A stretch of 64,000 nucleotides of DNA from contig NC_134571.1 of assembly GCF_050947875.1 (NCBI RefSeq), positions 223,892,024 through 223,956,023 of the forward strand, in the 5' to 3' direction. Shown one piece after another: positions 33,683 through 46,500 of the stretch. A model generated the notes under the pieces. That model had not been told where the DNA came from. It saw only the letters and a program-made list of their open reading frames with translations, and ran no database searches. Position 1 is the stretch's first letter. Every line of letters begins with the position of its first letter. Source of the DNA: Dermacentor variabilis (lineage: Eukaryota > Arthropoda > Arachnida > Ixodida > Ixodidae). The position numbers and the translations under genes were made by a program.

Positions 33683-35133
33683 TTTTCTATCCTGACCAAT
33701 CGACAGTTTGGCTTTGTTTTAGGGCGTGGTACTGTGGCACTGCTTGAGGAATTTTCAGATGAACTGTTCTCGGCATTTGATCAAAATCTTTTCACATGTG
33801 CGCTATTTTTAGATGTAGCGAAAGCGTTTGGCACCCTGAATCATCAAATCTTGTTAAGTAAACTGCATTTTTGGGAATTTCGTGGGCCTTTTTACAAAGT
33901 TCTCGAAAATTATTTGAGCAACAGATTTCAGGTGGTCTCTACCGATGATAAAGGCATATTTAGTTCTAAGCTGTCGGTAAAAGCTGAAGTTCCTCAGGGG
34001 TCCATTTTGTCGCCATTGTTGTTTAATATCTTTGTTAACGACTTCCCTTTGGCAATTTCGAAATGTTCAGTATTCCAGTATGCTGACGACACTGTATTAT
34101 TTAGCGAAACACCTTTCTTATAAAACATCCACTGAAATGTTGCAAAATGACGTGCACAAGGCAATGCTTTGGTTCTCTAATAATGGAATTGTTGTAAATG
34201 CCCAAAAAACAAAACTTGTTTGTTTTCGCTCCCCACTTAAGACTACTGTTATTAACTTGCCTCTCTACTTGCATGAGTCAGACTGTGTTCATTGTAAATG
34301 CGCACCTATTCCATACGTGGATTGTGTGAAATATCTCGGAATCTATTTCGATAGTAATTTATCGTGGCAACATCACTTATCACTTATTTGTTCCAAACTG
34401 AGGTCAGTAGGCTGGCTGTTATTTAATATCAGAAGTATTGCACCCTTGTCTGTAAAAAAGATTATAGCACAGGCACTAGGTTACAGTGTGTTAAGGTATG
34501 GCATTACAGTCTTTGGCTTTTTTTCGGATCGTTGGAGATGCAGGGTTGACCGGATTATAAAAAACATTCTTAAAAACGTTGCGTACAATTCCCCAATAGT
34601 AACATCTGGAAACATCTTCCGTGAACTTGGGCTACCAAACTTCCATTCATTACTCATAGAAACAGTTGTAGTTAAAACATTTCTGCAATTCCGCTCTCAA
34701 ACAAAAACGCGCCGCGGCAAGGGAGCTTAGAAAACACGTCCGGCACGTAGTTCCGCATTCAGCCACAAGGTATGGCACGGCCAGACGCTGTGCTTATGTG
34801 CCTGACATATTTAACAAATTACCAGAAGAGATATTTAACGCGACATCAAAAAGAACGCTCAAACACATCTTAAAGCAGCTAGAGTAAAATTACCCTCTTG
34901 TACATTGTTTTTTTTTTTGCATCGCAATATTTACCTCTTCAATTTTGTTATATGTAGATAACTAAATGTTATCTTGTTCTTAATTTTTTGCCTTTCATTT
35001 TTTTTTTCATTCATCTCATCAATTCTTGTACATCTTTTTGCCTTGTCTATCATATTCATTGGCACGGTCCTACAAGCCAACTAAGGCTTAGACCGGCCTG
35101 CTTGTGTTGTTTTGTATATTGTGTGGCAATAAA

Positions 35134-35204
<71 letters not shown>
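33683..35204 (+). mobile_element. 5'-truncated LINE (L2/jockey-like), (ATT)n tail
   Basis: The copy starts inside the RT fingers (RQFGFVLGRGTVALLEEFSD) and has CALFLDVAKAFGTLNHQ, VPQGSILSPLLFNIFVNDF and QYADDTVLF, all catalytic aspartates kept. A stop at 34121 and a frame change precede the C-terminal part 34131-34730 (YLGIYFDSNLSW, LRYGITVFGFFSDRWRCRVD). A broken piece, AYVPDIFNKLPEEIF, extends to 34888. The 3' end is (ATT)n at 35135-35204. It is the same family as the LINEs at 49870 and 53217. Confidence 0.9.
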
Positions 35205-35205
<1 letters not shown>

Positions 35206-35486
35206 ACAAAGTGTGGCTTTTTAGGTCTGATGATATTATGAGGAACCGTGGGGTGCGATTTTGTAGGAATTCTATTACTTTTTCTATGCCTTTTACCGCC
35301 ATCACGGAGCAGCCATTGGTCGAAAATGACGGGGCCGCGCCCAATTTGTCTGTCAATCACGCGACGTCAGGAACCCGCAAAAACTGTAATCGTCATAGTG
35401 ACGTTGACGCACTCATTATGCGGAGCAAAAGGCACGGATTTTTGGCACGGCCAGAGGCAGGGTCGTTTCCGAAGGCATAAAAAAAA

Positions 35487-37235
35487 ATGACCGCCCCTCT
35501 GATCGCTATGGCCGTGGCTCTTCGCCGTCGCCGACGTGAACACGGAGAGCCAGACGACGCGTTTGACATGCCGGATGACCATTTTCGACGGCGTTTTCGC
35601 CTCTCGAAGGGAACAGTGCGGTTGTTGTGCGAGGAACTGGCGGGGGAACTAGAAGCTGAGCCAGCGACGGGACTGTCGGTGGAGCGGAAAGTGTTGTGTG
35701 CGCTGCGCTTCTTTGCTACCGGGAGCTTCCAAGCGTCCGTTGGGGGCGAGGAGACGATCCGTGTGTCGCAGTCGACGGTGAGCGAGTGCGTGCGACGTGT
35801 GGCAGAGGCTGTCGTGAACGCAGGGGCCCGCAACAAGTGGGTCCATTTTGCAACGACAGCCGAGGAAAAGGCAGCCGTGAAGGAGGCTTTCCTTCGGAGC
35901 GGCGTTATCCCCGGCGTCATCGGATGCGTAGACGGCAGCCTCATAGCCATTATCGCACCCAAGGGTGAGCGCAAGGCTGTGTTCATGTGCCGCAAGGGAT
36001 ACTACGCCCTCAACTGCATGTTCGTAAGTAAAACTCACGTTTTCTGCGATCCTTTTTGAAAGTTACGTTGCTCTCGCCAACGGGCACTTTCTCTGGTTTA
36101 CGTTTTACCTCAGATCTGCGACGCGGACATGAAAATCTTGGCCTTGGACCCTCTGCGACCGGGGTCGGACCACGACGCTTTCGTCTGGCGGACGACATGG
36201 TTGCGCCGGCGGTTCCAAGCGGGGCGCATCGTGAATGCCGGGGAATACCTCCTCGGTGAGAAAAAAAAACATTTTTTTTTGGCGCAGTCACGCTTCAGCA
36301 GCGCAGAACGCCGTGTCCGCTCCAACCCAAACTTTTAACCAAACCACAAGAACACGAGTAAGTCCGGAGTAAAAAAAGAAAATTGAGACATTGACTGCCA
36401 CCATTGGCAATTTTCGAAGTGTTAAGTTACAAGCACATTATGTGTCTGCGAGGAGCTGACGAAAGCAACACGTATTAATGCTTACTGCACCCAGTGACTG
36501 CCAGAAGCAGAGGAAATGAACACACATTACTGCTACTACTGTCATTGATAGCACCAACAAGTGTTGATTTCTTGTTTGTGGCAGGCACCGAGTAGTGCAC
36601 TTGTAAATTGGTTAAGAGTTTGTGTCGGGTATGGACATGCTCAACTCATGCTTTTACTTGGGACTTGCAACCCTGAAGTCTACCTTTGTTGACTGATGCT
36701 GTAGCTTTCCTCAGTTGACAACTTGCCTCTCGTCAGCGGAGTACTCAATGTACTATTTCCATCTTTGTGCAGGTGACAGGGGCTACCCCTGGGAGCCGTG
36801 GCTCCTGACCCCGGTTCCTGGCCATCCTCCAGTGCACACAGCCGAGGAGCAGTACAACACAGCACATGCCGCCATGCGTTCCGTAGTGGAGAGGTGCATA
36901 GGGCTCTTAAAGAGCCGTTTCCGCTGTCTTCAGCGATATCGCACGCTCCCTACGAGCCGGAATGTGCAGCCAACATTGTCGCGGCATGTGCTGTGTTGCA
37001 CAACCTTCGCCTTTCTGAAGGCGACGAATCAGGCGATGACAGCGATGACGACAGCAGCAGCAGTGAGCTTGAGAATAACGGCGACCCAATGCCACACAGT
37101 CTGCCCCGAAACACGGGCTCTAGAATGCGCTACTTGAGAGGGCGGGCTGTTCGCGACAATGTCATTGGCATGTTTGGCTCAACCCGTGCGCAGCACATGC
37201 GTTATCTGAGGAGTGTGCTGCGGCAGCTGCGATAA
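35487..37235 (+). pseudogene. HARBI1-like PIF/Harbinger transposase, three exons, one frameshift
   Basis: This protein would cut and join the transposon ends. Exons are 35487-36023, 36114-36255 and 36773-37235, with donors TTC/GTAAGT and CTCG/GTGAGA and acceptors ACCTCAG and TTGTGCAG; all phases agree. Helix-turn-helix-like stretches lie at residues 38-60 and 92-105. The triad is D149 (GVIGCVDGS), D200 (RPGSDHDAF) and E266 (RSVVERCIG), and YPWEPWLLTPV and FRCLQRYRTL are typical. A single missing C at about 36950 (CTCCC/TACGAG) shifts the frame. Beyond it, YEPECAANIVAACAVLHNLR and an acidic tail continue one frame over. The start was chosen because it precedes the conserved core in the only open frame. 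The present stop (37233-37235) is created by the SINE insertion. Confidence 0.85.
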
Positions 37236-37480
37236 TAATATTTGGTGTTTTACGTGCCAAAACCACTTTCTGATTATGAGGCACGCCGTAGTGGAGGACT
37301 CCGGAAATTTTGACCACCTGGGGTTCTTTAACGTGCACCTAAATCTAAGCACACTTGTGTTTTCGCATTTCGCCCCCCGTCGAAATGCGGCCGCTGTGGC
37401 CGGGATTCGATCCCGCGACCTCGTGCTCAGCAGCCCAGCACCATAGCCACTGAGCAACCACGGCGGGTGGCAGCTGCGAT
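37222..37480 (-). repeat. tRNA-derived SINE inserted at the transposase stop, 12-bp target duplication
   Basis: GGCAGCTGCGAT occurs at 37222-37233 and 37469-37480. The SINE (37234-37468) is inverted; on minus it has the A-box-like GGTTGCTCAGTGGC and B box GGATCGAATCC. It matches the copy at 4070-4315. Removing it restores eight further codons and a TAG stop at about 37504. Confidence 0.9.
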
Positions 37481-37635
37481 GTCAACAGCAGCGTCAGCAT
37501 CGCTAGGTGCATGCACACAGTTTTAAGTAATTGCATTGTGGATTTCATGCTGTGAAATTGCAGATACATTTCCCGTGCTAAGTTGTAGTTGATGTCTGCG
37601 TAATGCAAAGCATTCATGATTTGTTGAGAAATGTG

Positions 37636-37891
37636 AAAGTTGTTAAAAAAATTAAATTATGGGGTTTTACGTGCCAAAACCACTTTCTGATAATGAGGCA
37701 CGCCGTAGTGGAGGGCTCCGGAAATATCGACCACCTGGGGTTCTTTGACGTGCACCTAAATCTAAGTATACGGGTGTTTTCGCATTTCGCCCCCATCGAA
37801 ATGCGGCCGCCGTGGCCGGGATTCGATCCCTCGTGCTCAGCAGCCTAACACTATAGCCAATGAGCAACCACGGTGGGTACATAAAAGTTGT
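37636..37891 (-). repeat. tRNA-derived SINE, 8-bp target duplication
   Basis: AAAGTTGT at 37636-37643 and 37884-37891 flanks an inverted copy of the same SINE. The anticodon-loop region has lost several bases compared with the neighbouring copy, while the B box is intact. Confidence 0.85.
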
Positions 37892-39457
37892 GTAGTGAAG
37901 GGTTATGTAAAGCCTGCATTTATAGTAAGTAAAACAGTAACATTAGTGGTGACATATGAGATTGAAAGCAAGCTAAAAATAAGTGCATATTCAAAGTGTC
38001 TGCCACAATTTGCTTGTTGCTGCTGTCGGCATCTAGATGCATGTAGCCCGATTCTTACTCGTATCCCCTTACGCGTTGATGGACATAAACGCCTGTCTCC
38101 TCACTTTCTACTAGCACAGAGAAGCTCACAGAAGCCAAGGTGTACAGTGCACGTCACACCTTCGCTCCATGGAACGTGCTGTTGCACGCGCAGCTTCTAG
38201 GTCCTCCACCATTTTGTCTCGCAACAACAGCAAAGTTCCTTTCGAGTGACGAAAATGCCGTCCAACTGGTCATCCGACATGTCAAGCGCTGTGGCTCCCG
38301 CGAAGTGTGTGCACGCACGAGCAGTTGATAGATTTCAAGAAAGTGACCTCACTTGTATATAGCAGAACTCAGCAATGTTATACAGTAATATTTGTGCAGT
38401 GCAAGCTAGCACTATAAATGTGGTTGCGATGTGTAAATAAAAGCACTAGAGGAAAAACTGCACCTTTCTGTATTTCAGCCTTCAACATACACTTGTTTAT
38501 GTACGCATCACATGCGACAGTCTCTACATTGAAGAAGTGTGAGTACTCAGTAGTAGAGACATTATGCAACATATCACAGACACGTTGGAATAAATATTGG
38601 ATCACATTGTTCTTGCATCATAATATATCACAGGTAACGGCATGCATCGTTTAAGAAAACTGTTGTACACTGCACAAGTACACAGTAATAACAACTGGCT
38701 TAAACTGCACCAGAAACAGAAATGAGCAGTTGCTTAAATCACACGCCAACCGAATATTTATCACAGCGAAATGTATAGGTACATCACTACATGTGAAAGG
38801 AACATGCTGTTCTGGCGCTCTGAAACTGAAAGAGCCATAGCACCATACTTTGATATTCAGTAAGACAAACTGCATAAATATTACACACAAATTGCACCAC
38901 AAGGGCTAAAATACAATGTATCACAACCTGAAAGATTACTGAATGACAACAAAATGTTTGATAATGAGACAGATGTGCAAGAAAAGAGACATTCCAGCTC
39001 AGTAGGTAGTGACACAAACAAATATGCAACAAACAAAAAATAAACATTACAAATGAAAAGAAGGAGCATAGGCAAGGAATTTTCATAAATTTTTTTCTTT
39101 TTTGCTTTGTATATTGACAGGTTGCTTTCGACATTATAGTAAGGCCTGAAACTTTCACCATTCGATGACAAGGATTAAATTGTAGAACACTTGCAGTGTG
39201 GCGTCGTGCTTAAATTGACATGACAATAACTAGGCACCTCAAAGTTGCAGTGCCACAGTCGGAATGCCCACACACACCAGGCCTACAGGCACTTTTGCAG
39301 GTGAGCCTGATGGTGTGCACGCTCTTATGGCTGAAGTAAACCTTGAAGAAAAAATTCATGCTGCAATGGCTATGCTACTTATGGATGCATTAAAGGGTGA
39401 CTTCAGCAATTATTTATTTGCAAACTAGCAATATTTGCCCTTCATATCATTAATACA
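37892..39457. other. Space between the two Harbinger genes
   Basis: AT-rich sequence between the convergent 3' ends, with no exon recognised. ATAAAT/ATAAAA-like sequences could serve as poly(A) signals, but none can be assigned. Confidence 0.4.
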
Positions 39458-41597
39458 TCAGCAAATTTTAAGATAAGTTACAAATTCCTTGCCTATGCTA
39501 CCTTTGCATCCTTTAATTATGTGGGGCTTGAGAGGGGGAGGGGCTTGGGTGCCACCATGTCCCAGTGCAGCCAGCAGCAGCTGAAGCAGGCGCTCGTTGG
39601 TCTCGTGCGACCGACGCGCCACTTCGAGGCGCTGCCGCTGCACTTCGAGGCGCTGCGACTGCACTTCCCGCACTACCGCCACCTCCTCCCCGAGGTGCCG
39701 CAGGCTCTCCATGTGGGCCTCGTGGTGCTGCCGCAGGCTCTGCATGTGGGCCTCGTGGTGCTGTTAGCAAAGATGTGTAATTATTTTAATTACAGAAGCT
39801 CAGTAACAAGGCCTTCGTGTGTTGCATTCATCCGCATTTGCAGGCTATTGTCTTGTCATTGTATATTCAAACACTGGAAATATCTTTCTGGCCCATCAGA
39901 CTTGTGCCGTCGCATTCTATTAAGATGTGTTACATTGCTATACCTGCTTCCTTGAACTCAACGCCACTTTTCTCTTTTTGCGTAGATATTTACACATGTT
40001 ATATCACGCGAATGTGTACAAGATATCACCACAGGACTACACGTATATGTTATGCTTGTTCACTGATTAATATAATTTTTAGAGAGATCATATGCTCATC
40101 AATTTCATACGCAGAAAAATATACATCTGTGGCCTTACACATACCTGCCGGTTTTGCTCCAGCAGTTGTTGGCGGAAGCGGGTGTCCTCTTGAACTCTGG
40201 ATTACTCCAACTGGATCTGGCGAACGTATGCGGCAGTAGCCGTCACCACAGCACCATCGAGTTCCTGCTGCCTGGGCTGTCTACGGGATGCCCGTGGCTC
40301 TCGAGGGGTAGGCTGCGGCACCTGGGGGTAGACTGCTTCACCTGCGGGGTAGGCTGCGGCACCTGCTGGGTTGGCTGAGGCACCTGGGTGGTAGGCCGCG
40401 GCACCTGGGTGGTAGGCCGAGGCACCTGGGGGGTAGGCCGCAGCACCTGGGCGGTGGCCGTGGCTCTTCATGCAAGGCAAAAGCAAAGACTGCTCATTCA
40501 CTGTTATCCGACCTACACAGATTGATTGTCCTAACCAGTCACTTTGAAATGTCATTATAGCTGCATAGCTACAATAATGATACACAAAACAGGTAGTTAG
40601 AGCAAAAGATGCCACAGAAAGTTGCTGGTAGCAGTAACCCATAAGAAGCACAAGGAATCTCTATTACAACATCATGTCATTTGTAGTCTTGCATTTCTCC
40701 TCCATGAAAAAGAGCTGGATGTTGGACACAAAGGTAATAACAGCACAGTGACGTACTTTACTTCATAGCAAGATCATACAGCAACTGCAAACAACAATGC
40801 TACTACAAAAGCAAGGTCACTGCCTTACTTGTAAGGCCACTTGGCCCAGCAACAGCTGCAGAGCCCGACACCACGAAGGCAGTTGTCGCTGGTGGATGTC
40901 TGTGGGAACCGCTGGACCCTGCAGCTTCCTCTGAACTTGTGTCCTGCAGTCAGAGTAGTGTTCAGACATTGCGAGCAGTGTGTGCAATGCGCATCATGTA
41001 CACAAGTTGCTGCTCAGAGTACATAACCTATATTGTCACTTGCACAATAAAAAGGGCTTAAAACATTTTGCAATATTATGTTACAATGTAACGCTGAAAA
41101 TTTGTGAGGCCACAGCAGGTCACACAAACAACACTTTTTTAAACCAAATGTACGCACCTCGCTATCGGCGAAGAACTCGGAGGGGGGGGGGGGGAACAAG
41201 GACCCCTCCTGTCCTCATAAGGACGTCGAGGACGCGGCCGTCGATGCCACCCACTTTGCCACCTCCAGTAGCCCTGCAAAGACGGCAACAACAACGACAA
41301 CGTGAAACGACGTTACTGTCAGCATCATTAGAAGCTCACCTCTTCTCGCTCGCGGCCCTGGCCGCTTCTTTTTTCGCTTTATGGGCCATCTTGGCCCAAT
41401 GGTTGCGCCAACGGCTGGTGGTCTTTACGGCTGGTCCCTGTGCGTTAAGGACCGCCGTCATACGTCATACGTCATATGACCGCAGTCATACGTGGCGAGA
41501 ACTCTGTAGAAGGTCTCGCCAGGTATGGGTGCTGCTCGATGAACTGCACGAGAATAGCCGCCTGCTCTTTCGACACCCGCGGCCCTTTTGCTGCCAT
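39458..41597 (-). pseudogene. Myb/SANT-like partner gene of the Harbinger element, several exons, disrupted
   Basis: In PIF/Harbinger elements the partner protein binds DNA and carries the transposase to the nucleus. Minus-strand exons: 41597-41340, 41273-41158, 40943-40829, about 40465-40145 and 39760-39458, all with GT-AG borders. Exon 1 starts MAAKGPRVSKEQAAILVQFI and ends with SRWRNHWAKMAHKAKKEA, the tryptophan spacing of Myb/SANT-like domains. Between them a TGA and repeated ATGACGT units break the frame. Exon 2 has GGIDGRVLDVLMRTGG and a C run. Exon 4 has proline-rich minisatellite repeats, then a stop before QEDTRFRQQLLEQN. Exon 5 is coiled coil (HLGEEVAVVREVQSQRLEVQ). The phase at the exon 3/4 join is unresolved. 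Confidence 0.7.
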
Positions 41598-42519
41598 TTT
41601 CTCTTTGTCAACTTGGGAATTTCAGCCGGCCCGCAGCACAGTAAGAAATTTAGAGGCAAACATTCTGTCTAAGCTAAGCGCCTGCATAAAGTGCTCACTA
41701 CGACTTATTTCTGCCTTTTTATACCACTAATGTAAAAAAAGGTGAAGTCACTGCTCAGATTTAACGTTGTAGCAGCTTCTTTCTCGGAGCGTATCAGTGC
41801 AGGAAGTATTACCGATGCAGCTATAACTTTGACGAAGCTATCGTTCTGTCATGGTGGTGCCCTATGGAAAATGCCTTGACAGTTCTCGATGCACTATATT
41901 GCATAGTTTGACCTCGGGGGCTACGGATAATTCTTCTTGGCCCTTCCTAAAGAAGAAATTATCACACGTCAGACATGCAGCGAAAACGACACGACAATGC
42001 AAGCACTACGCGAGCAATAGTTACTCACCTCAATCAGTATCTGACGGGGGCGGGGCCGCAATTACGGGCACGCAAGGGGCTGTCAGCTGTTCACAGGTAA
42101 ACACAGGCTGCCAGGCTGCGAACGGCATGGATTGGATGCACATCCGACTACTATGTGGCTACGGCTTCAAAAATAGAGCACTTGAGTTTGCATTTCTTTG
42201 GACTGCTTTTTGCGTTGTAATGTAACGTTGCGTTTGCGTTGCGTTGTAATGTAACAAAATGAATTTGCTTTACGCAGCAGGGAAGTCCGCTTTTATTAAG
42301 TGCCGTTTTACAAAACAAATTTGCTATACAGTCCCGGAAAAAGAGAAGAGAATACGAAAGAAACATCCGGCCAATGAAGGGAGCTTCTGATTGGACGATC
42401 CAAGAAACGTCGTGCCTACGTATACACAATTTCCAAAATCGATGACGTCACGCGAAAAGGCATTGGCATGAAAAAAGTCATTTCTACAAAATCGCACCTC
42501 TGTTCAGTTCTCAATGCAT

Positions 42520-42655
42520 GGGGTTCTTTAATGCCACCGAAACAGAAGTACACGAGTGTTTTTCCATTTGGTTCTCATCGAATTCCGCGACATGGTTTGT
42601 ACCCGTGAGCTCGAGTTCAGCAGCGCAACGCCATATCCACCGTGTAGCCACTAAT
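42520..42655 (-). repeat. Degenerate SINE remnant
   Basis: GGGGTTCTTTAATG, TTTTTCCATTTGGTTCTCATCGA and GAGCTCGAGTTCAGCAGCGCAA follow the order of the SINE copies at 37234 and 37644, in the same inverted orientation. The pol III boxes are decayed. Confidence 0.6.
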
Positions 42656-42779
42656 TAGGCTTCTGCGCCGCGTTTTGTTGTTGTTGCTGTTGTCGTTAAG
42701 TATGGACGGGACGAAAAATTTCACGCGCCTTACGTGCCAAAGATTAGCATATATCTAGCACGTATCTTCGACTGTCCTT

Positions 42780-43537
42780 ATTAACAAAACTAACCTGGAA
42801 AGATCAAAATTATGGCGATATAGGGACCGTCTGAAATACATGTATTTACTGTACCATGATATGCTGAGGATAAATAAGGATATGTATATTACTTTAGTCA
42901 CTAGGCGTGCAACACGATCTAATCATCCGAAGAAAATATAGGAATTTTCATGCAGAACAAACGTACTTAAAGACACGTGTTTTCCTCGGACGATAGGTGA
43001 GTGGAATGCGCTCTCTGCCAGTACAGTGGAATTCCCGGCCGTCCAGTCATTCTGCAACCAGCTGAATAGCATTTAGACTTGATGTTATATGTATGCATAT
43101 GTACGTATGAATGGAATTTTTCTTTTTCCTTTTTGATTTACAATATACGCAAGTGCTATTTTCGCTTGCTTGTCAATACTACTTGTAGATTTTTTTGCTA
43201 CTCAACCTACCGTGCATGCGCCTTGTCTTTCAGCATACCAGTATGAATGCGACTCGTTGTTATCAATATCGCGTTGTTATCAATATGCTCTGCACAGCTT
43301 TTTCAGTTCAGCGAATATCCGTATTTTAAGATATATTGAAATCCTGTGACGCTTGTTTTCGTTGGAATGCTCAGTACGGCTTGTGCGGATCAGAGAATAT
43401 GTCTATTGCAATGCATTGAATTCTTGTAATGATTTCCGCTGTTAATTTTTTGTTCATCTGTATATCGCACTGTCCACTGCTGCCCAAGGCCTAAGACTAA
43501 GGCCGGCAGTATCCTGCAAATAAATAAATATTAAACA
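42780..43537 (+). mobile_element. LINE 3' end (L2/jockey-like), A-rich tail
   Basis: The plus strand encodes TNLERSKLWRYRDRLKYMYL and CFPRTIGEWNALSASTVEF, the C-terminal end of jockey/L2-type ORF2 proteins, then a stop at about 43074. The 3' UTR ends with AAATAAATAAATA at about 43520-43534. RT and endonuclease are absent. Confidence 0.75.
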
Positions 43538-46500
43538 ATATATAATGGCTACCTAAAACTATTTTCGGCGCCCCAGGTCCGGCGAAATAAGAGAACCCGT
43601 GCCAATTACTTCGCATTCTGTTACGCGAGGAAGACAGAAACATGAATAGAATTTTGCACTGCAGTTTTTTTTTCTCTATTTCTATAAGAATACTTCCTGT
43701 AAATCTTTGTAGAGGGCACCGGATGGGACAGATATGTTTTATTTGTTTCAAGTGGCAAGCAGGAATTTCACGTATATGTTTTCCGTCTGTGCTTCGCAAG
43801 ATCTACTAATGAAAAACTGCGTGCACAAAAACACACACTGCAGATACATACTGCTTGAAGAAAAAGAAAAATATTTGTTCTCCAAAAGGAACCGTGCAAT
43901 AACATAGTAGAATGAAAGCTGACAATGGGGCGGCGATGCACCCGCGATCGCCGAGTGGCATTAAAAAAGTGAAATAAAGATATACTCTTAACGCATAAGT
44001 GCATGTCATATTCAATTATACACACCGGTTGAGAGGTCTGAACACATATACCAGCGCGCGAACGCATGACCCGTCCGAGATTTGTCGCCAACGGAAGGAC
44101 CTTGACGCGCGCCTCACTGCAAGGCATGCGCCGCTCGTGCCGCTCGAGTCACGAGCGAGGCTCTGGGGATGGGGCCGCGTTCGACTCCGGCAGGCCGGGG
44201 CAGCGGAGCGCGCCCGCCCCGATATGCTGAAAGCCGTCTGCGACGGGGACAGAGTCCACCATGGGCAGGTTTTCGCCGCTTAGTTCGCTTTTATGCGAGC
44301 GGCAGCACGAAGGTCAATTCGCTCGATGCTGCTGCCGTGCTTTCTCTCTCGAGCCATAGGGAAGGGCAATACTTTTAAAGAGAGGATAGTCGCAGAGAAA
44401 CCAGAGGTCCAATTGACTGTAGCGCACGAAGCCGCTAGCCGGAACACCACCCCTCACGTCCGGTTTCCTGGATACCGTTATGAGCGGGCAGTTTGAATGC
44501 TGGAATGCGTTGTTCGCGGTAACGGAAATCCGCACGGTATTACGATGCTCTTGTTAGAGCGTCTATTCTATTATATCGTCCTCAGCTAGTTGACTGCATG
44601 CTTTTAAAAGCAAAAATGTAATTCCATAAAGTGTTACACTGTACTTACCAGTACCGTTAGAGGCTAGGTAATACTAGCGGTTCTGCTTTCTGCTCAACTT
44701 CTTGTGGAGCCATCTAAAACAGACTCATAAATGAAATATTTCTTCCATGGCTCTAAACGTAACAAGTTCAATGTGACTCCAACCGTTGCAGGTTACAAGC
44801 ATATGAATGAACACTGACAAATATAACACAACAGGGAAGCAATACAAAACAGAATGTTTGCAGGAAAAGCACATGTTGCCAGGCATAAAAAAACGCAGAA
44901 CAAGTAAAGCTACCACAACCGCACAACAAATTTATACTCCATAGTTGTATTCAGTTTTATTCGTACCTACGGCATTTTAGCACTATATATGCATTTGCAG
45001 TCATACAAAAATGTCAAACATAGCAAAATATAGCGAATTGGTAGGGTCTACTACTACAATTTTTGCAGATTAAAGAAACACTCGCGCCCTTTTGCCAAAA
45101 AGGCTTTCATATAAATGGAGTTGCTTAACTGATGATATACAATCAGCTCTACTCTCCCTCGACAATTGCTAATCAGTAGTACCAATTGTTTGGACAGAAA
45201 TTGCGTTTGTGCAGAGAGTTAAAGCAGAACTCTTAAAAAATTATTTCCAATCGGCCCCTGACATGGGTGCAATTTTCCAAGTGGCCGCGTTAGCTTCCCG
45301 AACCGCTCTATTCCCAGTAAAGGGCAAGGGCCAGGCCGGGAGATTCCCTTGCACCAAACTAATTAATAAATGATTTCGTTGAAGCTACGCAGCGTTTGAA
45401 GTGCAAGGAAAGGTAAAAAAGGAACGTCCTGCCTTTCGTTCAAGATCCAAGAACGATGCCGATACGGAAGAGATTTCCTCCGCGCGAGAGAGTGAAGTTA
45501 GAACGAGGCCGCGAGGGATTCAAGCTCGTACGAGGCTACACGCTGATGAAACGCACTGAAATGCAAATGGTTTGCGGCTGGGCAAGTCGTGCATTATTTC
45601 GTGCTTTATATTGTGCATTAAAATCCACTAAAACGTAAAGTCACAACTATTCAACTTGTTACATAAGTAAAAGTCTGTACCCTGACTAGGAAAAGAAATT
45701 TCAAGAACGTAACATTGTGTGTAAACTTAATCTTAAACAAATTTTGTTACCACTCGCGCCAGCTAGCGGCAGTGTGGAAGATTAGGCTCTCATGTGATCA
45801 TGGCGCATTTCCTCAGGTCAGATTTGTCCGAGTGTCCTCTCTCTAAAATCTTTTTTTTTCTTTTTAAAAGCTAGTTCTCGCGGTCAGTGCGTGAGATGTG
45901 TTCATGTTTCCTTCACCGGTGTGGCGTCGGGCTTGTTAGTTTAGTTAGTATGCCTTTGTTTGCAATTTTATAAGACAGATAAAGCTACCATCCTTACTTC
46001 GTCCACTAACCTGCTTTCGTAATCGATGTTTCGCCATTCGGGCGAAAGTGCAACTTTTCTATCGAAGTCGACAAATGCTACTGATCTCAAAACACATCAT
46101 TTCGTAAATACATTGCAGCAAAAGTATTTCAATGCGTTCAACGGAAGCGGAGGTATTGGCAATCAGATCTTCTCATTCATGGTACTTCCGCTCCTTCTTC
46201 CATGTTTTACGCTGCGAAGACTACAGCGCAGCGAGGCGCCACCCACAACATTTCGCCTATTGAACGTCACCGTGGCTCGCAGTACAAGTTGGATTTCGGG
46301 TGCTCCCATAGGCGCTTCCAGTACTGGAACTCGGAGGCTATCCCTCAGCGTGCAGTTCGGCTCACGGTGTCTTTTTGCTGGGATGGATGTGGTGACGCGC
46401 GGCTGCGTCACCGAATGGCACGTTTCCTTTCGCGCATATCTCTGCAGCAGACACAAAATTACTGAGCGTCAAACGAGACGTCACGTGCATGTTGATTCGT

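Larger units (their letters stand above)
35250..42500 (+). mobile_element. PIF/Harbinger DNA transposon with two convergent genes and terminal inverted repeats
   Basis: The left end GGGGTGCGATTTTGTAG-AAT (35250-35271) matches the complement of the right end (42480-42500, GAGGTGCGATTTTGTAGAAAT), with a further shared ATGCCTTTT inside. Between them are a HARBI1-type transposase on plus and a Myb/SANT-like gene on minus, the two-gene layout of PIF/Harbinger elements. Two SINEs lie between the genes. I see no clean 3-bp duplication (CGT and TGT flank it). A degenerate SINE abuts the right end. Confidence 0.8.

Noticed and set aside
33487..33699. Open frames of poly-asparagine or poly-tyrosine (also at 35081-35356)
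   Set aside because: They come from AAT/ATT trinucleotide runs at LINE ends.
40980..41672. 230-codon plus-strand open frame
   Set aside because: It is antisense to the Myb/SANT-like gene, whose exons have splice borders and recognisable motifs.
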